In this document: positions 51,337-61,409 of the stretch, piece after piece
Layout of the letters: each line of letters starts with the position of its first letter
Numbering within the stretch: position 1 is the first letter of the stretch
Assembly (NCBI RefSeq): GCF_009937995.1
Contig: NZ_AP021881.1
Location: 3,100,001 to 3,164,000, forward strand
Reading direction: 5' to 3'
Length of the DNA stretch: 64,000 nt
DNA from: Sulfuriferula nivalis
GTDB lineage: Bacteria; Pseudomonadota; Gammaproteobacteria; Burkholderiales; Sulfuriferulaceae
Notes under the pieces: model-generated
What the model saw: the letters and a program-made list of their open reading frames with translations, nothing else
Database searches by the model: none
Told to the model about the DNA's origin: nothing
Made by a program: the position numbers and the translations under genes

Positions 51337-52215
51337 ATGCTTGAATTAGCGTCTGATGATTCAGATAGTACTAAAAAATCTATCTATAGTGGTTCATCCA
51401 TTGCTTTGCTTACCCAGCATGGTAAGGAGAAAGTAATCGCCCCTGTACTTGCCGCCGCGGTTGAATGTCAAGTAATGTTGGTATCGGGCTTTGATACTGA
51501 CCAGTTGGGCACCTTTACTCGTGACATCCCGCGACTTGGCTCCCAGCTCGAAGCTGCGCGAAAAAAGGCACGTATGGGTATGGAGTTGGCGGGTGCGTCG
51601 CTTGGTATAGCGAGTGAGGGTAGTTTTGGACCCGATCCATATACTGGGATGTTTCTGTGGAATGTGGAAATGATAGTCTGGATAGACGATACCCTGGGTA
51701 TAGAAGTGGTGGGTATCGCTTCGGGCAAAGCCAGTTTGTTTCATCAGCTCACGACAAGTTGGGAAGAGGCTGAAAAATTTGCATACAAGGCAGGATTTCC
51801 CGAGCACGGTTTGGTAGTACGACCACAGCATCAGGACGATGCCCGCATACGTAAGGGAATTACTGATTGGGAAACATTGCACGAGGCTTTCCAGTGGGCA
51901 TGCAGCGAGGCGGAAAATGGCAGCGCTTTTCTGGAAAATGACGTGCGTGCCCATATGAACCCTACCCGGATGGAGGTCATTGCCGAAGCGGCACGGGATC
52001 TGGCCCATAAGCTTAATGCTTTGTGCCCTAGCTGCAGCTCACCTGGATTTCAAATGGCTGATCATATCTTTGGCCTCCCTTGTGAGAACTGCGGTATCCC
52101 GACTCAAGAAGCACGTGCGGACATACACCGTTGTGTCCGATGCAGTTATGAGGTAACGGTACCAAGTTTAGAGAAAAAAGCGCCAGCTGGGCGCTGTGGT
52201 TTTTGCAACCCATGA
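51337..52215 (+). CDS. DUF6671-family protein with zinc-ribbon pairs
   Basis: 292 residues. The N-terminal part (GSSIALLTQHGKEKVIAPVL, FDTDQLGTFTRDIPR) matches DUF6671, an alpha/beta family of unknown function. The C-terminal third carries four Cys pairs (CPSCSS, CENCG, CVRCS, CGFC) that suggest two zinc ribbons. Soluble and cytoplasmic. AGAGG precedes the ATG. It lies between the transposon edge and the cbb regulator, probably the first gene of the undisturbed chromosome on this side. Confidence 0.8.
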   Translation: MLELASDDSDSTKKSIYSGSSIALLTQHGKEKVIAPVLAAAVECQVMLVSGFDTDQLGTFTRDIPRLGSQLEAARKKARMGMELAGASLGIASEGSFGPDPYTGMFLWNVEMIVWIDDTLGIEVVGIASGKASLFHQLTTSWEEAEKFAYKAGFPEHGLVVRPQHQDDARIRKGITDWETLHEAFQWACSEAENGSAFLENDVRAHMNPTRMEVIAEAARDLAHKLNALCPSCSSPGFQMADHIFGLPCENCGIPTQEARADIHRCVRCSYEVTVPSLEKKAPAGRCGFCNP

Positions 52216-52318
52216 GCAAATTCGTATTATTGGCATATCAGTTGTTCAAGCTTAATATGTCTTTTTAATAGGGATAGGGCACATTTATACTCATTTTTGA
52301 CTAGGAATTGGTTTTCTT

Positions 52319-53248
52319 ATGCCTATACATCACGCAACGCTTCATCAATTAAAAATATTTGATGCTGTAGCTCGGCACATGAGCTTCGCGCGCGCTGCGG
52401 AAGAGCTGCATCTGACACCTCCCGCCATCTCTATTCAGGTCAAGCAACTTGCAGAAGCCATAGGGCAGCCACTATTTGAACAAATAGGTAAAAAGATATC
52501 GCTAACACCATTTGGTGAGGTTTCATGGGCAACATGTCGGGACGTACTCAACCGAATGGAACGGTTAAGCCAGGAGCTCGCTGCACTACAAGGGCTGGAG
52601 AAAGGAAGCTTTAAGCTGGCAACGCTGGCTACGGCTAAGTATTTTATTCCACGGTTATTAGGTGAGTTTTGTACGAATCACCCTAAAATTGACACGGCCC
52701 TGTTTATGGGTAATCGCAAGGACTTACTCGAACGCCTTGCACAAAATCAGGATGATCTTTATATCTTGGGTCAGCCACCAGATCATATGAATGTTGTTAC
52801 TGAAGCTTTTGCTGATAACCCACTGGTAGTAGTTGCGAGCCCCAATCACCCGCTAACTCAGGAAAGGGATATTGCTCCGGTACGTCTGCAAGACGATGCT
52901 TTTATCTTGCGGGAAACTGGATCTGGAACGCGCCTGGCAGCTGAGAAATTTTTTGGGGAGCACGGGGTAACACTCAAGGTACGTATGGAATTGGGCAGTA
53001 ATGAGGCGGTTAAGCAATTAGTGGCTGGCGGTTTGGGAATATCCGTGCTGTCCGCCACGACGTTACGCGCTGAGATTGCCAGTGGCGAGCTCGTGATACT
53101 TGATGTGCGGGGTTTACCGTTAAAGCGAAAGTGGCATCTGGTCTATCCTGCAGCTAAGCAGCTTACCCCAGCCACCAAGGCATTTATAGAGCTACTTTAT
53201 GCAGCTGCGCAAACCCTGGATTGGTCGCAGTCTGGTGGAGCAAATTAA
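52319..53248 (+). CDS. cbbR: LysR-type regulator, CbbR-like
   Basis: 309 residues. N-terminal winged helix (LKIFDAVARHMSFARAAEEL, LTPPAISIQVKQL) and a substrate-binding domain containing NRKDLLERLAQNQDDLYILG and the SGTRLAAEKFF box typical of CbbR, the regulator of Calvin-cycle operons. Its place beside a carboxysome/CO2-uptake locus supports the assignment. It converges on that operon rather than diverging from cbbL, so its targets may lie elsewhere or upstream of the window's right edge. Confidence 0.88.
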   Translation: MPIHHATLHQLKIFDAVARHMSFARAAEELHLTPPAISIQVKQLAEAIGQPLFEQIGKKISLTPFGEVSWATCRDVLNRMERLSQELAALQGLEKGSFKLATLATAKYFIPRLLGEFCTNHPKIDTALFMGNRKDLLERLAQNQDDLYILGQPPDHMNVVTEAFADNPLVVVASPNHPLTQERDIAPVRLQDDAFILRETGSGTRLAAEKFFGEHGVTLKVRMELGSNEAVKQLVAGGLGISVLSATTLRAEIASGELVILDVRGLPLKRKWHLVYPAAKQLTPATKAFIELLYAAAQTLDWSQSGGAN

Positions 53249-53258
53249 CTTGAGTTGT

Positions 53259-53508
53259 ATATGATCCTAGAAACGGCAGTTGACCGCTAATTTGTTGAGT
53301 TAACATCATCATATTTAACGCTTATTTTGGTGATTTACCTGTCACCTGTTTGGTGACTACGCTACACGTTGAATTGCACGCCCCTCACGGCACATGGCGG
53401 CGTTGCTCCGCACCTGAATGGAATAGCCATTCAGGATTATCGCGCCTTGCCCTGCACCCTGATGCGCGTACACTTCAACGTGTCCAACTGCCGTTTCTAG
53501 GATTATAT
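53259..53508. mobile_element. Inverted-repeat element (possible MITE, 250 bases)
   Basis: Ends ATATGATCCTAGAAACGGC (53259) and GCCGTTTCTAGGATTATAT (to 53508) form an inverted repeat of about 25 bases with few mismatches. The interior is non-coding and GC-richer than the flanks. No clear target duplication. Confidence 0.6.
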
Positions 53509-53599
53509 TCTGCAACGATCTTATCATCGCCCCCTAATCCCTTCGCGAGGTGCGGATAAGCAGCGATATGAATAGCATGCGCTAGAATATAATGTCTGG

Positions 53600-54523
53600 C
53601 TAAGCCAATCGTTTCATGTCTCGCTGATCGGTTTGTGAATTTGCATAATCACTATCCTGAGATTGACACTGTAATAACACTTCCGCTGCACGACCACCAC
53701 AGCCCCATACTCTTATACAGCGTTCTACTTCAAGCCGGACTGCGTCACGTACGCCTTCCATTATGGCGGCATAGCCTTCGACACCCGCCAGTGCATTTTC
53801 TCTCATACGTTGTGCTGCAACATCGAGTAGCACCGAGCTGTAATTGATTTTGGCCGCGCCAAAACTGATCATGCGTTTTAACTGTTCATCGGTAAAACCC
53901 GCACTGCCGTGAATTCCAAGCGGGATACCGACGGCCTGATTGATTTTCGAGAGGCGGGTAAAATCATATTTGTTTGCACCGCTGTTCAGGCGCTTAACTG
54001 AAATAGCCAGACAACCGACCCCAGTTCGTTCAACGTAATATTTGGCCTCGGACGGCGTAGTAGAGCCGTTAGTTGCAGATTCAACTTCCTCTATGCTATC
54101 CCCAGTTTCGAGTTGACCCACTTGTCCGACTACCATTACACCACTTGCAGCAGCTAGCTCAACAACCTTTTGTGTCAATTTCACGTTATCTGGCAGAACG
54201 TGAGCAGAAGCGTTGAACACTATGCTGTTACAACCCATGCTGATTGCGACTTCAGCAGCCTGATAACTGTCCTCAACCTCGATCTGGAATGCTACTGGAA
54301 TTGTGGCTCGCTGAGCCATTTCAATCACCCCGCGTGATAAAGATTCTATGCTGTCAGTTCCCGGATAAGCGTTGGATACACTTAGAATAATTGGCGTGCG
54401 CATACCCTCTGCAGCCGCAACCACACCTTCTAGTATCTCCCAGCCAGCCACACCAAAAGCACCCACAGCATAGCCATGATAGTAGGCGTGACCCAGCATA
54501 TTTTTCATATCAACCAATGGCAT
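53600..54523 (-). CDS. Class II aldolase-like protein lacking zinc-site residues
   Basis: 307 residues from ATG 54523 with AGGAG upstream. The fold matches class II fructose-/tagatose-bisphosphate aldolases along its length (MPLVDMKNMLGHAYYHGYAV, GIPLGIHGSAGFTDEQ, AAKINYSS). But the catalytic LDH motif, LHLDHH in enzymes, is FQIEVED here, and the second zinc histidine region (GTAHG) is SVKRLNS. Only the HGSAG histidine remains. It is probably not a standard aldolase. Its location at the end of the carboxysome operon hints at a regulatory or altered role. Separate promoter region of about 150 bases upstream. Confidence 0.75.
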   Translation of the reverse strand: MPLVDMKNMLGHAYYHGYAVGAFGVAGWEILEGVVAAAEGMRTPIILSVSNAYPGTDSIESLSRGVIEMAQRATIPVAFQIEVEDSYQAAEVAISMGCNSIVFNASAHVLPDNVKLTQKVVELAAASGVMVVGQVGQLETGDSIEEVESATNGSTTPSEAKYYVERTGVGCLAISVKRLNSGANKYDFTRLSKINQAVGIPLGIHGSAGFTDEQLKRMISFGAAKINYSSVLLDVAAQRMRENALAGVEGYAAIMEGVRDAVRLEVERCIRVWGCGGRAAEVLLQCQSQDSDYANSQTDQRDMKRLA

Positions 54524-54679
54524 TCCAAATCTCCTGAAAGTAGCGCTCACAAAGGCGACAGATGCAATGAATTATGGCGTCAACTTCGTATTAATAAAAG
54601 TTAAATATTATTACATTAACGTTTTACTTTTATTTATGATTAGGTCGTATATTCAAGCAGATAGACCTCGCCTACAAGG

Positions 54680-57238
54680 TTATGTGTCTATCGAGAGTGC
54701 TGTATCAGACATTTCCCACTGGGCAGTTGCAACACGACGATAAACGTCACCTGTCTCACCGATACGAAATAGGTGCAACCAGCCATTTTCAACCAACTGC
54801 CTCACCAGTTCGTGGCGGGCAATGATGTCTTCCATGGCCGCTTCCGGCGCCTCGATGAATACGCTCAGGCGTAACGGTTCATGGACCCAGCGCTTGCCGT
54901 TGTGCAGAGACTGCATAGGCAGGCCGACGCGCAGGTCGCCACCATTGCCCTCCAGCACGCCGATGGCACCGCCAACCACGTTGTGCAGTACTTTATTGCC
55001 GCTGCCGAAACGCGGGTTGTCGACGACGGAGCCGTAGTACTGCATGTTGATCCAGTTAGCCACAACCATGGGTGCAGTCATGATTAGTTCCAGGATCTTG
55101 AATCCACTATCGTTTTGCCAGGCGTAGTCGTGCAGAAAAGCGCGACCACCCAGATCCATATCTGCTGTACGTACACGTGGCGCAGCAATAAAGGCGGCGT
55201 TGTTGGCTAACGCCCATTCCGGCCGAAGTTGCGACCAGTCGCGGCTGCGTTCCCGCACATTGGCTTCAACTGCCTGATCCGATAGACCTGAAATTCCCAG
55301 CAAGGCCGAGCGCTGCATGCGGGTCAGGTCACCAGCTTGATCCAGCCACTCGCGCAGATGCGTCAGATCCGGAGCCAGCTGTTTGGGCACATCGTCAGTG
55401 TCGAACAGCCGCACCTCGTCTGTGGTGGTATCGTGCAGACCAGCCAGGAACCAGGTGTCCTCCGGAATTACGATGCCCCGCTCGTGGAGATCGCGCCGTA
55501 CCGCTGGTTGATTCAGCAGAGCGACCACAACACGGGCACTGGCTTCGCCAGTCTGTCCGGCGCAAGCACCGCAGTCTAATCCAGTAGCGTGGGGATTGTT
55601 TACCGAGGTGCTGCCGTGACCAGTCAACAACACCAGACGCCCGAAGTTATCAGTCATGGACATAGCCCGCAGAATCCGCTCCGCGTGACCCACCCAGTCA
55701 GATGGCGGGATGCCTGAATCTGCATGGTGAGGACATGACTGTGCCTCAGGAACCTGAGCCAGCGTCGGCCCTATCCGATCAATGACCTGCTTGTCGAGTC
55801 CATGGGTGAAGGGATCTGGTACTGGCCGGCTCCAGCCAAAGCTGTCGGTCAGCAGTTTGGGCGCATACATCAGCCCGGCAGCCTCCACGAATGAAAAACA
55901 GGAGGAAGCAGAAAGCTTGAAACCTTTCCACGCCTTGGATAAAGCGATACGTTGACGCCGCTTGGTCAGTTCTTTGACAGTCTGCTGCTCATCGTCCTTG
56001 ACCTCTTCATATATGCGATAGGCTGGATTAAAAAGTACCGGTACATGAGAATGGCCAGTGCTGGCACCTAAGGGTACGTATTCGATGAAAATACCAAAAA
56101 ACCCAGCAAAACCGATGGTCTGTACTGATGGCGCCACAGTTTCCAGAGAGCGTCGGAACACCTCGGAGCGTACATCGATGCAGAAAGCCGCCTGAGCTGC
56201 CGGGCGCACAGCAGGTCGGGCTGGTTTTTCATTGGCTTTGCTCAGCCCAGCGATCACGCTACGTTGGAAGCCGATTTCCATGGCGTTGAGCATGATGCGG
56301 TCGATCTCGGCAGCAATCTGGCGCTTGGAGGAAGGTGCGCGCATGCTGGCCGCAAGCATCTCGCGCCAGCGTGCTACCAGGGCTACCGACTTTTTCTCTT
56401 TGAACAGCAACACGTCCCACATCAGGCGAATAGCCAATAGATCCACGATGGAATCGTTCTGCCCCCCAGTTAGCTCGGCCTGCCAACGCAGGTAACGAGC
56501 CCAGGCTGCCCAGCCACCTATACTCAACAGCGAGGCATGCAGATAGCGTTCCATTCCTGCTTCAGGGATGTCCAACTGTGCAACGGCCCAGGCAATAGCT
56601 GTGCGGGGATCATCGGGCAGTCGGCTGATTTCCGAGCGGAAGTGGTGTAAGCCCATCATTGCTGGACTGCGGTCGATAGTGGCAGCCTTACGCCAGGATG
56701 CATAGAGGGATAGGTTACGCCAGGGCATGGCCTGAATAGCCTGACCCAGGTCAAAATAGGCGGCGCAGTGCAAACTGATGCGTTCAGTAACGAAGCTCGA
56801 CCAGAGGCCGCCTTCAACTCGCTCCAGCACCTCACTTACTGGCGCCATGCCCAGCTTGGGCTTGGGTGCTTCAGCGGATAGCGACCACTCAACGATAGAA
56901 ATATCCAGTTGGCTGCCACAGCGGATAATAGCCTGTTGCAGGTCTTCGCGTGAAATACGCCCCGTTACCAATTGCTCGTGGTAATAATCTCTGGGCATAT
57001 AGAGGTTAGAACCCGTGATGCGTGCGAGCGTGTCCGAGGCATCCTGAAAACTGTAGTCGCATAGCCCAAAGAAAGGATTGACGGCGACAAAGTGTTTCAA
57101 TGGCCACAACGGTGCGATACGCCCGCAAGCGGCATTGATGCACTGGTTCAGCTCAGCGGCATCCATTTTTTTGGTTGTGGTTTCTTCGTGGGTAGCGATA
57201 TCGGCGTCGCTCATCGCGATGCTGTCGTTTATACGCAT
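54680..57238 (-). CDS. dabA: Inorganic carbon transporter subunit DabA (DUF2309)
   Basis: 852 residues from ATG 57238 (GGGAGG upstream; a TTG at 57244 is less likely). A cytoplasmic carbonic-anhydrase-like subunit of the energy-coupled CO2 pump DAB. The zinc site is visible: Cys and Asp in AAFCIDVRSE, His in LTGHGSTSVNN and, 15 residues later, Cys in GLDCGACAG; this spacing matches characterised DabA. Works with DabB to convert CO2 to bicarbonate against the gradient and feed carboxysomes. It starts two bases after the dabB stop. Confidence 0.95.
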   Translation of the reverse strand: MRINDSIAMSDADIATHEETTTKKMDAAELNQCINAACGRIAPLWPLKHFVAVNPFFGLCDYSFQDASDTLARITGSNLYMPRDYYHEQLVTGRISREDLQQAIIRCGSQLDISIVEWSLSAEAPKPKLGMAPVSEVLERVEGGLWSSFVTERISLHCAAYFDLGQAIQAMPWRNLSLYASWRKAATIDRSPAMMGLHHFRSEISRLPDDPRTAIAWAVAQLDIPEAGMERYLHASLLSIGGWAAWARYLRWQAELTGGQNDSIVDLLAIRLMWDVLLFKEKKSVALVARWREMLAASMRAPSSKRQIAAEIDRIMLNAMEIGFQRSVIAGLSKANEKPARPAVRPAAQAAFCIDVRSEVFRRSLETVAPSVQTIGFAGFFGIFIEYVPLGASTGHSHVPVLFNPAYRIYEEVKDDEQQTVKELTKRRQRIALSKAWKGFKLSASSCFSFVEAAGLMYAPKLLTDSFGWSRPVPDPFTHGLDKQVIDRIGPTLAQVPEAQSCPHHADSGIPPSDWVGHAERILRAMSMTDNFGRLVLLTGHGSTSVNNPHATGLDCGACAGQTGEASARVVVALLNQPAVRRDLHERGIVIPEDTWFLAGLHDTTTDEVRLFDTDDVPKQLAPDLTHLREWLDQAGDLTRMQRSALLGISGLSDQAVEANVRERSRDWSQLRPEWALANNAAFIAAPRVRTADMDLGGRAFLHDYAWQNDSGFKILELIMTAPMVVANWINMQYYGSVVDNPRFGSGNKVLHNVVGGAIGVLEGNGGDLRVGLPMQSLHNGKRWVHEPLRLSVFIEAPEAAMEDIIARHELVRQLVENGWLHLFRIGETGDVYRRVATAQWEMSDTALSIDT

Positions 57239-57240
57239 GA

Positions 57241-58890
57241 TCAACCTCCCGTTGGTTTTTCGGTTGCAAAGGGACTGGGACGTGTACTATGAATTGGCGC
57301 AGGCCATACCCGCTGCAACAATCGGGTGATATACACGTCAATATACAAGCCGTTATACAGATGCATGTAGAGTCCTTCGACTAGTGTCGGTGGTGCATAT
57401 TTAAGCAATTTCTGCAGCATGAGCAGCGCCAGAAAGACGCTAATAATGGCAATAGCCATTGCATCCTGGAAGTATCCTGTCGCATCATGTATAGGCAGCA
57501 CGCTGCCTTCCAGAGCCTTTTCGAAAAGGGCATGCAGGGTAAAATAGGCAGTACAGATTACAGCGCTCAAGCCGACACCACGCAGCAAAAATGTAGCGTT
57601 GCTCATTGCATTAGCCGTTTGTAGCAGCAACTGACTCAACGCAATTGCGACGATTCCACCAGCAGCAATTAAAGCGGGTTGCGACTCCGGCGTGATACCA
57701 AAAGCAGAACCCACGATTACTGCCATAAGCCCACCTGATCCCAGGGCGATGATGAGCTGGCCAAGCTTGAAGCCACCGTAACTACTGGCAATAGTTGGAG
57801 CACGGAAATTATCCACGCCACTGCCAGAAGACAGGAAAGCATGAGCCTTGTACAAGGAGTGGGCAACCAGGTGGAGCATAGCCAAACTGTAAAGACCAAG
57901 ACCACATTCCAGCAACATGAAGCCCATCTGCGCGGTGGTGGACCAGGCCAGTGATACCTTAATGCTGGTTTGCGTCAGCATCACCAGTGAAGCCAGAGCC
58001 AGCGTAGTTAAACCGATCACCGCCAGAATGCCTAAGGCAATTTCTGAGTAAGACATGATAGGACTCATGCGGATAATCAGGAAAGCACCCGCGTTGACTA
58101 TGCCTGCATGTAGCAATGCGGATACCGGCGTAGGTGCCTCAACTACCTGAATCAACCAGCCATGCAGCGGAAACTGGGCGGATTTGAGGACAGCACTCAG
58201 CACAATTAGCACAGACGCCCATTGCAACGTCAACGGTAATGGTTCTTGCATCAACGCCATGCTGTGGAGTATGTCCACGTATTCCAGACTGTGCAGGGTC
58301 GAACCAATCAGAAAAATAGCAGTGAGATGACTCAGGTCGCTGATACGGTTAGCGATAAACTTTTTATGTGCCGCAAGTACAGCGGCTGGACGCTCCCGAT
58401 AAAACGTCAGCAGCTGGTGCAGACACAGGCTATTGGATATCCAGGCCAGCCAGAACATGAGCATGTTGCCCGAAATAATCAAGGTCAGTATGGTACCCAG
58501 GGTCAAACTCAGCCATTTGTGAAAGCGGCCCTGATTAGGGTCTCCATCCATGTAGTTGCGCGAGTAGCGGGTTACTATGGCGCCAACAAATGACACCAGC
58601 AACAGCATGATTACAGTTACGCTGTTGACATAGGTGGAGATGGAAAAGGCGCCTATATTCCCTGGCAGGTTAATACTGTAAAGCGTCCAGGTACGATTAC
58701 CATCAAAGGTATGGACTACAGCCGCCAGTAAGGCACTAAAGCAGGCAAGCCATGCGACCGTACCATTCAGTCGCGCCATGAATTGTGGACGTTGATTGGC
58801 CCATCCAGTCGGTATCAGCCCTGCCAGCAGCACAATCAATGGCGCTGACAGGACGAGAATGGGCGTGAGTAGACTAGGCAGGGTTTGCAT
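57241..58890 (-). CDS. dabB: DabB, NuoL-like membrane subunit of the CO2 pump
   Basis: About 549 residues, strongly hydrophobic with some 14-16 transmembrane segments. PVSALLHAGIVNAGAFLI and the ASLVMLTQTSIKVSLAWST helices are hallmarks of proton-translocating NuoL/MrpA-type subunits. It supplies the proton or sodium coupling for DabA. The start at 58890 has GGAG 7 bases upstream; an ATG at 58902 is also in frame. Stop and dabA start are two bases apart. Confidence 0.93.
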   Translation of the reverse strand: MQTLPSLLTPILVLSAPLIVLLAGLIPTGWANQRPQFMARLNGTVAWLACFSALLAAVVHTFDGNRTWTLYSINLPGNIGAFSISTYVNSVTVIMLLLVSFVGAIVTRYSRNYMDGDPNQGRFHKWLSLTLGTILTLIISGNMLMFWLAWISNSLCLHQLLTFYRERPAAVLAAHKKFIANRISDLSHLTAIFLIGSTLHSLEYVDILHSMALMQEPLPLTLQWASVLIVLSAVLKSAQFPLHGWLIQVVEAPTPVSALLHAGIVNAGAFLIIRMSPIMSYSEIALGILAVIGLTTLALASLVMLTQTSIKVSLAWSTTAQMGFMLLECGLGLYSLAMLHLVAHSLYKAHAFLSSGSGVDNFRAPTIASSYGGFKLGQLIIALGSGGLMAVIVGSAFGITPESQPALIAAGGIVAIALSQLLLQTANAMSNATFLLRGVGLSAVICTAYFTLHALFEKALEGSVLPIHDATGYFQDAMAIAIISVFLALLMLQKLLKYAPPTLVEGLYMHLYNGLYIDVYITRLLQRVWPAPIHSTRPSPFATEKPTGG

Positions 58891-58925
58891 GACAATCTCC
58901 ATTTAGGGTTTGGCAAAGGCGGTAT

Positions 58926-61277
58926 TCATCGCGTCAATCCCATATAAAGCATAGGCAATTTCTCGGGCAAGCGCTGAACGTGATCAACCACCATGTAATT
59001 CTTTGCGCCGAAGATACGCGATACATACTCATCGGCTCTGGGGTCAAGGCTGAGACAATAAGTAGATATGCCGTTACGCGTTAATTCCTCTACTGCTTTT
59101 TTAGCATCAAACCGCAGATATTGCGGATCGCGTACATCATTGTCGGCCGGTTCACCGTCAGTAACTACCAGCAGCAGCTTTTTACTGCTGGGTTGGCGTT
59201 TCAGTATCGAACCGGCATGGCGCATAGCTGCACCCATACGCGTGGAAAGCTGACCACTCATACCGGCAAGGCGAGCCTTAGCCTTGTCGTTATAAGGCGT
59301 ACCAAAATCCTTGTAACGGAAATATTCGACATCGTGTCGACCATTAGAATCAAAGCCGTGAATTGCAAAAGGATCACCTATCTTGTCGAGGGCGTCGGCC
59401 AAGAGAACAGTTGCTTCACGCGCAAGCTCCAACACGGTACTTTCTGAGCCAACTACGGCATCATTAGTAGATTCTGATAAATCTATCAACAGCATGACCG
59501 AGAGATCGCGTACTTTGCGTACATTGCGCATCATGATGCGCAGATCTGGCTGCTCACCCATGCGCATGGCAATCATGGCATTAACGGCTGCATTCAAATC
59601 AAGTTCATCACCGTCTTCCTGTTTGCGCAAGCGTTGTACGCCTTGTGGCTGCATCGCCTCAATCAGGAATTTGAGTCGTGAGATCAGCGGCTTGTGCTTG
59701 ACCACTATGTCGTCAATAATTTTCGCGTCACTCGGTTTGGCACGTTTTTCAAGCACCGTGCACCATTCCGGCCGATCCAGCTGCATCTGGTAATCCCATT
59801 CTGGGTAATGGTAGGGATCCGGTGGCGGCTCACGACCCTCTTGCTCATTAATACTGGTGCTTTCCTCATCACGAAAAAACTCGCTGTTCAGCACCCATAT
59901 TTCATTGGCATCGTCACCCGCGCCAGGTACGTCAATCGCGTTAATCATTTCCATCACGCTAACGTACTTGCGAATTTGCTGACTAGTCACGCCGGCGACG
60001 ACCTGACCTGCTTCGCGAATATCCTCGAATTCCCAGATATACTGGTTATCATCACGATATGCGATATCTACCACGTCATTAGACTGGCTATAACTGGCAC
60101 CCAACATCTGCATTTCGTCCGCTAACTGTATGCCGATCGCACATACCCACTCAGCGGCATTTTCTTGTATCTGCCGTTCCATGAATAAACGACGACCCAG
60201 TTTGACCCAGCTATGATCATCACGGTAATTTTCATCCAGCAGAACACGTGCCAGACGCGCCATCAGCGCTACCGCGTTATCTCCCGACTCAACTGTTGCT
60301 GTATGCATAGGCAGCCATATTTGCTGCAGGCCAGGAAATTGCGCCACTGCAAGTGATTCCACACGCGCGTCTTCAATCAGACCTATCATTGCAACTTGCA
60401 ATGCATTTAAACCGGTACTGTCATACTGGACGGTACTGTAAACCTGATGGCAAGCTGCATGTGCTGCACTCGCACGGTACAGCTCTATGCCAGACATGCG
60501 TAATTCTTCTCCGTTTTCTGCCAGAGTAATGAAATCGTCATAAGCATCTGGCAGATGGATAATGTAACCCTCAATTGAAGGGCGATATCCTTCACGCTTT
60601 TCAAAATCGCCACTGGTAGGACGCATGAAAAAATCACGTGCCCACAAGGCGCGCAAATACATACCGATGCGCCGCTGCACATCAATAAATAGCGTACCTT
60701 TGCGTTCCTTTTGCAGCACGCCGATAGATTCGGGGCTTTCCAGACTAAAATATTTGAGCTGCCCGTCGAAATTGGTTTTGTGCGTCTGTGCACCCCATAA
60801 CGCCCAGCGCCGTAAACCGCCTAATGTCAGTTGGCCGAGCAGGGTGCTAAGATGATCCAGCATGGGACGAACGCCGCGCGGAGCTTGTGCCAGCAAGCTA
60901 TCAAGCAAGTGCAGATAACCGCGAAACAGCTCGGCATCCCCTAAGCGCGAAGCAGCCACTGGACTGGTAGAGAATATCGAGGCGATGACCGACGCACTGG
61001 TTTTAGAATACATTTTGATTGCAGCGGCAAGCAGATCGCTGACCGCATCTTCACCCAATTCACGTGCTACAGCGGGCGCGCTCTGGATAAATGAAACTAC
61101 CAGATCTGTCCCGCGTCCCAGTGACTTCAGGCCAGTTGCGCCTTGCAGGTAATAGGTTTCCAGGCCGCGTGGACTGAACACCCGAGCCGCTTCGCCCCAG
61201 GAGGCACGCAATACATCACCTGCATGCTCCCCGAGCTCATCTAATATATCTTGATATTTTTCAAGTTCGACCGCCAT
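58926..61277 (-). CDS. cbbO: Rubisco activase subunit CbbO
   Basis: 783 residues. A large N-terminal helical domain and a C-terminal von Willebrand A domain with a MIDAS, LIDLSESTND near residue 597, then LVVTDGEPADNDV. CbbO binds Rubisco through the VWA domain and, with the CbbQ hexamer, removes inhibitory sugar phosphates. Immediately downstream of cbbQ. GGAG precedes the ATG. The following gene dabB starts after 35 bases. Confidence 0.95.
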   Translation of the reverse strand: MAVELEKYQDILDELGEHAGDVLRASWGEAARVFSPRGLETYYLQGATGLKSLGRGTDLVVSFIQSAPAVARELGEDAVSDLLAAAIKMYSKTSASVIASIFSTSPVAASRLGDAELFRGYLHLLDSLLAQAPRGVRPMLDHLSTLLGQLTLGGLRRWALWGAQTHKTNFDGQLKYFSLESPESIGVLQKERKGTLFIDVQRRIGMYLRALWARDFFMRPTSGDFEKREGYRPSIEGYIIHLPDAYDDFITLAENGEELRMSGIELYRASAAHAACHQVYSTVQYDSTGLNALQVAMIGLIEDARVESLAVAQFPGLQQIWLPMHTATVESGDNAVALMARLARVLLDENYRDDHSWVKLGRRLFMERQIQENAAEWVCAIGIQLADEMQMLGASYSQSNDVVDIAYRDDNQYIWEFEDIREAGQVVAGVTSQQIRKYVSVMEMINAIDVPGAGDDANEIWVLNSEFFRDEESTSINEQEGREPPPDPYHYPEWDYQMQLDRPEWCTVLEKRAKPSDAKIIDDIVVKHKPLISRLKFLIEAMQPQGVQRLRKQEDGDELDLNAAVNAMIAMRMGEQPDLRIMMRNVRKVRDLSVMLLIDLSESTNDAVVGSESTVLELAREATVLLADALDKIGDPFAIHGFDSNGRHDVEYFRYKDFGTPYNDKAKARLAGMSGQLSTRMGAAMRHAGSILKRQPSSKKLLLVVTDGEPADNDVRDPQYLRFDAKKAVEELTRNGISTYCLSLDPRADEYVSRIFGAKNYMVVDHVQRLPEKLPMLYMGLTR

Positions 61278-61409
61278 GACTCAACTCCTGATGCTAGGTT
61301 GTGTTTGGTTTCTGCGGAGCGTAATGAGCTAGACGCATGCCGCGCCATTAAACTCTTTACCCAAATTCGATGGATGACGTTAGCTGTCTATCCATCCGGA
61401 ACGATACGA
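61278..61409. other. Gap between cbbQ and cbbO
   Basis: About 130 bases with no coding sequence recognised; no strong terminator. The cbbO ribosome site lies at its end. Confidence 0.4.
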
